A stretch of DNA of 11,093 nucleotides from Arthrobacter sp. (GTDB lineage Bacteria > Actinomycetota > Actinomycetes > Actinomycetales > Micrococcaceae). The notes beneath the pieces were generated by a model, which saw only the letters and a list, made by a program, of their open reading frames with translations, made no database searches and was not told the DNA's origin. The stretch covers positions 1 through 11,093 of the forward strand of contig JASLAA010000184.1 in assembly GCA_030147325.1 (NCBI GenBank), written 5' to 3'. Below, in pieces: positions 5,258 through 11,093 of the stretch. A program made the translations under genes and the position numbers. Each line of letters opens with the position of its first letter. The first letter of the stretch is position 1.

Positions 5258-6631
5258 TCAGCACTCCACGACGTTGAGGGCAAGGCCCCCGCGCGCGGTC
5301 TCCTTGTACTTGTCCATCATGTCCGCCCCGGTGTCCCGCATGGTCTTGATGGCGACGTCCAGCGAGACGTGGTGCTGCCCGTCACCGCGCACGGCCATGC
5401 GGGCCGCGGTGATCGCCTTCATCGCTCCGACGGCGTTCCGTTCAATACACGGGATCTGTACGAGGCCACCCACGGGGTCGCAGGTCAGCCCGAGGTTGTG
5501 CTCGATGCCGATCTCCGCAGCGTTCTCGACCTGCTCGGGAGTCCCGCCCAGGACCTCCGCGAGCGCCCCCGCTGCCATGGCGCACGCCGATCCGACCTCA
5601 CCCTGGCAGCCGACCTCGGCGCCGGAGATGGACGCGTTCTTCTTGAACAGTGCGCCGATGGCCGTTGCGGCGAGCAGGAAACGGACGACGCCGTCCTCGT
5701 CCGCGCCCGGCACGAAATCCACGTAGTACTTCAGCACGGCCGGGATGATGCCGGCGGCGCCGTTGGTCGGCGCGGTCACCACGCGTCCTCCCGCAGCGTT
5801 CTCCTCGTTCACCGCGAGCGCGAACAGCGTCACCCACTCCATGGTGCCCAGGCGGTCGTTCGGATCGTCCGCCTTCTCGAGCAGCTGCCGCTGGCGTTCC
5901 GCGCGCCGGCGCACGCTCAGGCCGCCCGGCAGGATGCCGCCGGTGGTGGTCCCCCGGCGGATGGTGTCCTGCATGACCGACCAGATCTCCAGCAGCCCGT
6001 CGCGGACCTCCGCTTCCGTGCGCCAGGACAGCTCGTTGGCCAGCACGACGTCGGAGAAGGACCGGCCGGTGGTGCGGCAGAGTTCCAGCAGCTGATCGGC
6101 TGTGTCGAAGGGGTGCGAGACGGGTACCGGCTGCAGCACGGCTGTCTCGGATCCGATCTGGTCCTCGTCGAGCACGAAGCCGCCGCCGACGGAGAAGTAT
6201 TCCCTCGTTCGCATAAGTCCGCCGGTGGCGTCGTATGCCGAGAAACGCATGCCATTGGTGTGATAGTCGAGGCGCTGCCGGCGGTGCAACAGGACGTCCG
6301 TCTCCGGATCGAAAGCGATGGGCCGTTCGCCCGCAAGCCTGAGCGAACGGCATTCGCCGATGTAGGCCACCCGGGCATCGGCGGACGTCGGGTCGACGAG
6401 GTGCGGCTGGTCTCCCTCGAGGCCGAGCAGCACGGCCTTGACGGTCCCGTGGCCGTGCCCGGTCACGCCGAGCGAGCCGAACAGGTCCACCTGGACGCGG
6501 TGCACGTCGTCGAGCAGCCGCTCCGTGCGGAGCAGGTCCGTGAACAGGAAGGCCGCAGTCATGGGTCCGCCGGTGTGGGAACTGGAGGGTCCGATGCCGA
6601 TCTTGAAGAGGTCGAACGCGCTGATCGTCAC
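5258..6631 (-). CDS. sdaA: L-serine ammonia-lyase, iron-sulfur dependent, single chain
   Basis: A 457-residue enzyme converting L-serine to pyruvate and ammonia, using a [4Fe-4S] cluster rather than PLP. The N-terminal part (MTISAFDLFKIGIGPSSSHT) is the SDH beta domain; the C-terminal half (from about 190) is the alpha domain with catalytic and cluster residues. Three cluster cysteines are visible: Cys342 and the pair Cys384 (GLTCDPVGG) and Cys395 (IPCIERN). The protein ends in VVEC with Cys457 as the last residue; in the Legionella type-2 enzyme (458 residues) the terminal Cys plugs the active site as the fourth iron ligand, and all four positions here are offset by exactly one. The start is a GTG at 6631 whose last bases overlap the gcvT stop (GTGA, 4 bp), so translation is probably coupled. 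It completes glycine-to-serine-to-pyruvate catabolism in the gcv operon and should fall under the glycine riboswitch. Confidence 0.93.
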   Translation of the reverse strand: MTISAFDLFKIGIGPSSSHTGGPMTAAFLFTDLLRTERLLDDVHRVQVDLFGSLGVTGHGHGTVKAVLLGLEGDQPHLVDPTSADARVAYIGECRSLRLAGERPIAFDPETDVLLHRRQRLDYHTNGMRFSAYDATGGLMRTREYFSVGGGFVLDEDQIGSETAVLQPVPVSHPFDTADQLLELCRTTGRSFSDVVLANELSWRTEAEVRDGLLEIWSVMQDTIRRGTTTGGILPGGLSVRRRAERQRQLLEKADDPNDRLGTMEWVTLFALAVNEENAAGGRVVTAPTNGAAGIIPAVLKYYVDFVPGADEDGVVRFLLAATAIGALFKKNASISGAEVGCQGEVGSACAMAAGALAEVLGGTPEQVENAAEIGIEHNLGLTCDPVGGLVQIPCIERNAVGAMKAITAARMAVRGDGQHHVSLDVAIKTMRDTGADMMDKYKETARGGLALNVVEC

Positions 6632-7761
6632 TGCGCTGGTCCGGCTTGCTTCTCCCGCTTGTAGAACGGGGTGGCGATGACGGTGAAGGGCTCCGGCCGG
6701 CCGCGGAGGTCGACCTGCACCTCCGTGCCGATGGCGGCGTGGGCGGCGTCGACGTAGGCGAGGGCGACGGGATAGCCGAGCGTCGGGCTGGGTAGGCCGG
6801 ACGTGACGGTGCCGGCCGGCACGCCGTCCACCACGACGTCGTACCCGGCGCGCGCCGAACGGCGGCCCACGGCCCGGAGGCCGACCAGACGCCGCGCCGG
6901 CTCCACGGCCTTCAGCGGCTCGAGCACGGAACGTCCCACGAAGTCGTCGGCCTTTCTGGTGCTGACCACGGGGCCCAGGCCCGCCTCGAACGGGTTCGTG
7001 TCGAGGCCCAGCTCGTTGCCGTAGAGGGGCATGCCCGCCTCGAGCCGCAGCGAGTCACGGGCGGCGAGGCCGCAGGGCAGGAGCCCGGAGGCACTACCCG
7101 CCTGCAGGGCCTCCTGCCAGAGCCGTACCGCGAGGTTGTTGCCGAGGTAGACCTCGAACCCGTCCTCTCCGGTGTATCCGGTGCGGGCCAGCAGCACCGG
7201 GATCCCGGCGAGCTGGAGTTCAACGCAGGCGTAGTACTTGAGGTCGCGGATCGTCGCGGCATCCTCCGGTGGCGCCAGCTGGAGGAGCACCGCCTCGGCC
7301 GTCGGGCCCTGGATCGCGATGAGTGACGTCGCCTCGGACTGGTCCTCCACGGCCACGTCGAAGCTGTTCGCGCGGATGCGCAGGGCCTCGGCGACCACCG
7401 GGGCGTTGGACGCGTTCGGCACCACGAGGAAGGAGTCCTCGGCGAGCCGGTACGTGATGAGGTCGTCGATCACCCCGCCCTCGGCGGTGCAGATCAGCGA
7501 ATACTTCGCCTTGCCGACCGGCATGACCGCGATGTCGCTGACGAGCGCGTAGTTGAGGAACGCACCCGCCTGCGGACCGGTGACGAGGACCTCGCCCATG
7601 TGGGACAGGTCGAAGATTCCCGCGGCCTTGCGGACGGTGTGGTGCTCCTCGAGCTCGCTCCGGTACTTCAGCGGCATCTGCCACCCCCCGAAGTCGGTGA
7701 AGGACGCCCCGTGGGCCTCGTGCTGGGTGTAGAGGGCCGTGTGCTTGCTCTGCTCGCTCAT
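6628..7761 (-). CDS. gcvT: Glycine cleavage system T-protein (aminomethyltransferase)
   Basis: A 377-residue cytoplasmic T-protein that takes the aminomethyl group from lipoylated H-protein and, with tetrahydrofolate, releases ammonia and forms 5,10-methylene-THF. Family landmarks are the N-terminal FTDFGGWQMPLKY (21-33), GIFDLSHMGEV (48-58), IDDLITYR (98-105) with the conserved Asp pair at 99-100 near the folate site, GYTGEDGFEVY in the middle, and the C-terminal barrel domain around GYPVALAYVD. Length matches bacterial GcvT. It starts 12 bp after the gcvP stop; AGGA overlapping that stop (about 11 nt upstream) can act as ribosome-binding site. Its own stop overlaps the sdaA GTG by 4 bp. No gcvH lies between gcvP and gcvT, so its obligate partner must be encoded elsewhere. 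Confidence 0.95.
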   Translation of the reverse strand: MSEQSKHTALYTQHEAHGASFTDFGGWQMPLKYRSELEEHHTVRKAAGIFDLSHMGEVLVTGPQAGAFLNYALVSDIAVMPVGKAKYSLICTAEGGVIDDLITYRLAEDSFLVVPNASNAPVVAEALRIRANSFDVAVEDQSEATSLIAIQGPTAEAVLLQLAPPEDAATIRDLKYYACVELQLAGIPVLLARTGYTGEDGFEVYLGNNLAVRLWQEALQAGSASGLLPCGLAARDSLRLEAGMPLYGNELGLDTNPFEAGLGPVVSTRKADDFVGRSVLEPLKAVEPARRLVGLRAVGRRSARAGYDVVVDGVPAGTVTSGLPSPTLGYPVALAYVDAAHAAIGTEVQVDLRGRPEPFTVIATPFYKREKQAGPAQ

Positions 7762-7773
7762 GGAGGCGGCGTC

Positions 7774-10650
7774 CTAGTCTTCGAAGGCTTCGATGGGCGG
7801 GCAGGAGCAGATCAGGTTGCGGTCGCCGTGGGCGCCGTCGATCCTGCGCACGGGCGGGAAGTACTTGTCGTGGCGGAGTGCGCGCAGCGGGTAGGCGGCG
7901 AGCTCGCGCGGGTAGGCCTGGGTCCACTCGTCACCGATGAGCACCTGCGCCGTGTGCGGTGCCTGCCGCAGCGGACTCTCCTCGAGGGTGAAGTCGCCCG
8001 CGGCCACGCGGTCGATCTCGCCCCTGATGGCGATCATGGCGTCCACGAAGCGGTCCAGTTCGGCGAGGTCCTCGGACTCCGTGGGCTCCACCATGAGCGT
8101 CCCCGCGACCGGGAAGGACAGCGTGGGCGCGTGGAAGCCGTAGTCGATGAGGCGCTTGGCGACGTCCTCGGCGGTGACACCGGTCGAGGCGGTCAGCGGG
8201 CGGAGGTCAAGGATGCACTCGTGCGCCACGAGGCCCTGCACGCCCGTGTAGAGCACGGGGAAGTGTTCGGTCAGGCGTGCGGCCACGTAGTTCGCGGCAA
8301 GGAGGGCGTGCGCCGTCGCGCTCGTCAGGCCCTCGGAACCCATGAGGGCCACGTACGCCCACGAGATCGGCAGGACACCGGCGGAGCCGTACATCGAGCC
8401 CGAGACGGGCGTGCCACCCTCGGCGTGCGCACCGCCGTCCGTCGCGATGTCGCGGTTCGCGTCCCCGGGCAGGAACGGCGCGAGGTGGGCGGCCACGGCC
8501 ACGGGTCCGACGCCGGGTCCGCCGCCACCGTGGGGGATGCAGAAGGTCTTGTGCAGGTTCAGGTGGGACACGTCACCGCCGAACTCGCCCGGCTGCGCGA
8601 GGCCGACCAGTGCGTTGAGGTTGGCGCCGTCGATGTACACCTGGCCGCCGGCGGCGTGTACCTTCTCGCACACCCAGCGCACGTCCTCCTCGAACACGCC
8701 GTGCGTCGAGGGGTAGGTGATCATGATGGCCGAGAGGTTCTCGGCGTGCTGCTCGATCTTCGCCAGCAGGTCGTCGTGGTCGATGTTGCCGTTCGGTGCC
8801 GTCCCCACGACCACGACCTTCATGCCGGCAAGCACCGCGGAGGCGGCATTGGTGCCGTGCGCGGAGGACGGGATGAGGCAGACGGTGCGGTTCTCGTCGG
8901 CGCGCGAGCGGTGGTAGCCGCGGATGGCGAGGAGTCCGGCGAGCTCGCCCTGGGACCCTGCATTGGGCTGCAGGGACACCCGGTCGTACCCGGTGATCTC
9001 CGCGAGGCGCTCCTCGAGGTCGGTGATGAGTTCGCGCCAGCCTGCGGTCTGACTCTCCGGCGCGTACGGGTGGATCGAGGCGAACTCGGTCCAGGAGATG
9101 GATTCCATCTCGACCGTCGCATTGAGTTTCATGGTGCAGGAGCCCAGCGGGATCATGGTGCGGTCCAGCGCGAGGTCCTTGTCCGAGAGCCTGCGGAGGT
9201 AGCGCAGCATCGCCGTCTCGGAGCGGTGACGTGAGAAGACGGGGTGCGTCATGAACGACGACGTGCGGTGCAGGTCCGCGGGGATGCGCTCGCCCGCGGC
9301 CTGGTCCGCTGCGGCGTCGGCCGTGCCGCCGAACACCGCGGCGACGGCAGCGACATGGTCCGGTGTGGTCGTCTCGTCGCAGGAGATGCCGAGGTGGTCG
9401 GCGTCGATGCGACGGAGGTTGTAGCCCGCGGCCTCGGCGGCGTCCGCGTACTCCGTGGCCCTGCCGGGCACGTGGACCAGGAGGGTGTCGAAGAACGCAT
9501 CATGGACGACCTCGGCGTCGGTCGCCGCGAGGGCGGCGGCGAGTTCGACGGCGCGCCGGTGGGTGGTGCGGGCGATCGCCGCCAGGCCCTCGGGGCCGTG
9601 GTAGACGGCGTACATGGACGCCACGATGGCGAGCAGCGCCTGCGCGGTGCAGATGTTGCTCGTCGCCTTCTCGCGGCGAATGTGCTGCTCACGGGTCTGG
9701 AGGGCCAGGCGGTAGGCAGGAGCGCCGTCGGCGTCCTTCGAGACACCGACGAGGCGGCCGGGCAGCATGCGCTCCAGGCCCTTGCGGACGGCCATGTAGG
9801 CGGCGTGCGGGCCACCGAAGAAGAGCGGGACCCCGAAGCGCTGGGCGGAGCCGACGGCGATGTCGGCGCCCTGCTCACCGGGGGCGGTGATGAGCGTCAG
9901 GGACAGGAGGTCCGCGGCGACCGTGACGAGGGCGCCGCGCTCCTTCGCTGAAGCGATGACGGCGGCGTGGTTCCGGAGGGCCCCGGAGGCGCCCGGCTGC
10001 TGGAGGACGACGCCGTTGATGTCGCCGTCGGGCAGCCCCGCGGAGAGATCGGTGACCTCCACCTCGAAGCCGAGCGCCTCCGCGCGGCCACGGACGACGG
10101 CGACGGTCTGCGGCAGGGTATCGGCGTCGATGACCGTCCGGCCCTTGTTCTTTCCGGAGCGGCGCATCAGGAGGACGGCCTCGGCCACCGCCGAGGCTTC
10201 GTCCAGCAGAGAGGCGTTGGCGATGTCCAGGGCGGTGAGGTCCTGCACCATGGTCTGGAAGTTGAGCAGGGCCTCGAGGCGGCCCTGGGAGATCTCCGGC
10301 TGGTAGGGCGTGTAGGCGGTGTACCAGGCGGGGGATTCGAGGACGTTGCGGCGGATGACCGGCGGCGTCACGGTGTCGAAGTAGCCCTGGCCGATCATCT
10401 GCACGGCAGTCCGGTTCTTCCCGGCGATCCGGCGGAGCTGCGCCAGCACCTCGGTCTCGCTGAGTGCGGACGGCAGATCGAGCGCCCGGTCCAGGCGGAT
10501 GCTCGCTGGAACCGCGAGATCCACGAGCTTCTCGAGGCTCGGATAGCCGAGGACCTCGAGCATGCGCCCGGCGTCCGAGGATCGCGGCCCGATGTGGCGG
10601 TCTGCGAACGACGATGCGGGGGCGGGGGAGGCGGGTGCTGAGGCGGTCAT
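7774..10650 (-). CDS. gcvP: Glycine cleavage system P-protein (glycine dehydrogenase, decarboxylating)
   Basis: A 958-residue PLP enzyme that decarboxylates glycine and loads the aminomethyl group onto lipoyl H-protein. It is the fused form, with N-terminal (about 25-450) and C-terminal (about 480-958) aminotransferase-like halves. Landmarks include ADRHIGPRSSD near the start, PYQPEISQGRLEALLNFQ, FGGPHAAYMAVRKGLERMLP, LGSCTMKLNA at the start of the second half, YIDGANLNALVGL, and LHKTFCIPHGGGGPG with the PLP-binding Lys701 (E. coli Lys706). Length nearly equals E. coli GcvP (957). The ATG at 10650 is chosen because CGGAG lies 5 nt upstream and MTASAPASPAPASSFADRH gives a normal N-terminus; the open frame to 10761 extends into the glycine riboswitch and is not translated. 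First gene of the gcvP-gcvT-sdaA operon. Confidence 0.96.
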   Translation of the reverse strand: MTASAPASPAPASSFADRHIGPRSSDAGRMLEVLGYPSLEKLVDLAVPASIRLDRALDLPSALSETEVLAQLRRIAGKNRTAVQMIGQGYFDTVTPPVIRRNVLESPAWYTAYTPYQPEISQGRLEALLNFQTMVQDLTALDIANASLLDEASAVAEAVLLMRRSGKNKGRTVIDADTLPQTVAVVRGRAEALGFEVEVTDLSAGLPDGDINGVVLQQPGASGALRNHAAVIASAKERGALVTVAADLLSLTLITAPGEQGADIAVGSAQRFGVPLFFGGPHAAYMAVRKGLERMLPGRLVGVSKDADGAPAYRLALQTREQHIRREKATSNICTAQALLAIVASMYAVYHGPEGLAAIARTTHRRAVELAAALAATDAEVVHDAFFDTLLVHVPGRATEYADAAEAAGYNLRRIDADHLGISCDETTTPDHVAAVAAVFGGTADAAADQAAGERIPADLHRTSSFMTHPVFSRHRSETAMLRYLRRLSDKDLALDRTMIPLGSCTMKLNATVEMESISWTEFASIHPYAPESQTAGWRELITDLEERLAEITGYDRVSLQPNAGSQGELAGLLAIRGYHRSRADENRTVCLIPSSAHGTNAASAVLAGMKVVVVGTAPNGNIDHDDLLAKIEQHAENLSAIMITYPSTHGVFEEDVRWVCEKVHAAGGQVYIDGANLNALVGLAQPGEFGGDVSHLNLHKTFCIPHGGGGPGVGPVAVAAHLAPFLPGDANRDIATDGGAHAEGGTPVSGSMYGSAGVLPISWAYVALMGSEGLTSATAHALLAANYVAARLTEHFPVLYTGVQGLVAHECILDLRPLTASTGVTAEDVAKRLIDYGFHAPTLSFPVAGTLMVEPTESEDLAELDRFVDAMIAIRGEIDRVAAGDFTLEESPLRQAPHTAQVLIGDEWTQAYPRELAAYPLRALRHDKYFPPVRRIDGAHGDRNLICSCPPIEAFED

Positions 10651-10653
10651 CGG

Positions 10654-10660
10654 AACTCCG
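10654..10660 (-). promoter_or_regulatory. gcvP Shine-Dalgarno sequence with riboswitch-complementary flank
   Basis: On the minus strand CGGAGUU precedes the gcvP ATG, with GGAG 5 nt from the start codon. All seven bases can pair (one G-U) with AGCUCCG at 10786-10792, the 5' strand of the second aptamer's P1 helix. The site also sits in a short self-complementary CGGAACTCCG (10651-10660). Both facts suggest control of ribosome access. Confidence 0.55.
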
Positions 10661-10699
10661 TACGTCGGGAAGGATGCGCGGGCGGGCGCAGGCCTGGTC

Positions 10700-10901
10700 G
10701 GGTTCCTCCCCGCTCTGTAGGGAACCTGAGAGTTTCCGCAGGACATGTTGCCTGCTTGCACCGTCGGTGAGCGCCGAGTGGATGTCGGAGCTGCTTTCCA
10801 GAGTTGCCTAGCCGCAGCGGTGCGTGGGCCTGAGAGATTCCTGGGGAGGAGTTGCTCCTACGGCGCCTGCCGGTGTGGACGGGAGGACTCTCCCGCTGCA
10901 G
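10700..10901 (-). promoter_or_regulatory. Tandem glycine riboswitch (gcvT class) in the gcvP leader
   Basis: Two glycine aptamers lie in tandem in the gcvP 5' untranslated region. Aptamer I (about 10791-10897) runs from GCGGGAGAGU through CGCCGUAGGAGCAAC, the core AAUCUCUCAGG (CUCUCAGG at 10829-10836) and CACCGC to the closing ACUCUGG. Aptamer II (about 10703-10790) has GGUGCAAGC, the core AAACUCUCAGG (CUCUCAGG at 10725-10732) and closes with CAGAGCGGGGAGG. The short linker is typical of tandem forms. A leader-linker P0 helix, CUGC (10898-10901) with GCAG (10791-10794), matches the kink-turn known to join leader and linker. The riboswitch ends about 40 nt before the gcvP Shine-Dalgarno, with no terminator hairpin plus U-tract between, so control of translation initiation is more likely than transcription termination. 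Glycine riboswitches of this context normally switch expression on. Confidence 0.93.
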
Positions 10902-10951
10902 ATCGATGGCGTATTCAGTTGGGTGTTCGGGCGGCGTGTGAGCCGTCCCAC

Positions 10952-10981
10952 AGCCTACCGCGCAGGGCGGAAGGGAGGCAA
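10952..10981 (-). promoter_or_regulatory. Candidate promoter of the gcvP-gcvT-sdaA operon
   Basis: On the minus strand TTGCCT (10976-10981) and TAGGCT (10952-10957) are separated by 18 bp, a fair match to the housekeeping sigma consensus (-10 TAnnnT). The predicted start near 10945 lies about 45 nt before the P0 helix of the riboswitch, a sensible leader. No better pair is seen nearby. Confidence 0.4.
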
Positions 10982-10993
10982 AGCCCGACGTCG

Positions 10994-11024
10994 ACGGGCG
11001 GAACAGTACCGTGTCCCCGCCCGT
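10994..11024. repeat. Inverted repeat upstream of the gcv promoter
   Basis: Perfect 8-bp arms ACGGGCGG (10994-11001) and CCGCCCGT (11017-11024) with a 15-nt spacer that contains ACA/TGT arms continuing the symmetry. It begins 13 bp upstream of the candidate -35 box. It could be a regulator site, or a terminator for a minus-strand gene to the right (a minus-strand TAG occurs at 11083-11085). Undecided. Confidence 0.35.
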
Positions 11025-11040
11025 GCCGGAAGAGTGCGCA

Positions 11041-11093
11041 ATGAATGCTCCCGAGGAGCCCTCGGACCGGCGCGATGCAGGCCTAGCGTGGAG
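11041..11093 (+). CDS. Possible start of an unrecognised rightward gene (partial, weak)
   Basis: An ATG at 11041 opens 17 codons to the window edge (MNAPEEPSDRRDAGLAW). GGAAGAG at 11028-11034, 6 nt upstream, is a passable ribosome-binding site, and a divergent gene is a common arrangement beside the gcv promoter. Third-position GC is lower than in the other genes and a rare CTA codon occurs, so coding is doubtful. A 6-bp hairpin CCGAGG-AGC-CCTCGG (11051-11065) lies inside it and suits a non-coding reading equally well. No family can be recognised. Confidence 0.2.
   Translation, partial: MNAPEEPSDRRDAGLAW

Noticed and set aside
7600..9234. Long plus-strand open frame of 544 codons opposite gcvP, and similar plus-strand frames at 3110-4048, 4048-5076 and 5123-6664
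   Set aside because: They are antisense shadows of high-GC genes, rich in Arg, Gly, His, Asp and Val, with no domain motifs or ribosome-binding sites.
10651..10761. N-terminal extension of gcvP (MQAGNMSCG...)
   Set aside because: It reads through the second glycine aptamer; the ATG at 10650 has its own Shine-Dalgarno and gives a normal GcvP N-terminus.
10745..11044. Plus-strand 99-codon open frame across the riboswitch region
   Set aside because: It is the antisense of a conserved RNA structure and the gcv promoter, with no protein family features.
1..11093. CRISPR arrays, insertion sequences, tRNA or rRNA genes, phage or attachment sites
   Set aside because: No regularly spaced repeats, transposase motifs, cloverleaf candidates or integrase genes were seen on either strand.

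Overview
The window looks like chromosomal DNA from a high-GC actinobacterium, most likely Micrococcaceae (Arthrobacter or a relative). This rests on the strong G/C third-position bias, the style of the Tat-lipoprotein solute-binding protein, a UgpABE-type importer with no local ATPase, and a tandem glycine riboswitch ahead of gcvP. Genus is an inference only.

Left part (1-1790): the first 49 codons of a response regulator read leftward off the edge (1-147). Divergent to it is an alpha/beta hydrolase (263-1087) that appears to be transcribed without a leader, followed on the same strand by a MarR-type regulator (1212-1655). The 124-bp gap between hydrolase and marR holds two successive strong inverted repeats. 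Two further hairpins (1691-1717 and 1752-1779) sit between marR and the convergent transport operon.

Middle part (1786-5257): a three-gene ABC importer operon on the minus strand, in the order inner-membrane permease 1 (ugpA-like, 4042-5034), permease 2 (ugpE-like, 3185-4042; TGATG coupling) and Tat/lipoprotein solute-binding protein (ugpB-like, 1786-3138). No ATPase gene is present, so the transporter probably uses a shared MsiK/UgpC-type ATPase from elsewhere. The 223-bp region upstream of ugpA holds several dyads that could be operators.

Right part (5258-10981): a minus-strand glycine catabolism operon. A candidate promoter (10952-10981) leads into a tandem glycine riboswitch (10700-10901), then gcvP (P-protein), gcvT (T-protein, 12 bp later) and an L-serine dehydratase gene, sdaA (GTG start overlapping the gcvT stop by 4 bp). 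The logic is glycine sensing, glycine cleavage to 5,10-methylene-THF, serine formation by SHMT (not in this window), and serine deamination to pyruvate. gcvH, lpd and glyA are not in the window. The last ~110 bp hold an inverted repeat and only a weak hint of a rightward gene.

I found no obviously novel multi-gene system. The most interesting signals are regulatory: the riboswitch with a visible way of masking the gcvP Shine-Dalgarno sequence, the structured marR leader, the dyads upstream of ugpA, and the absence of gcvH from an otherwise tight gcv-sda operon.
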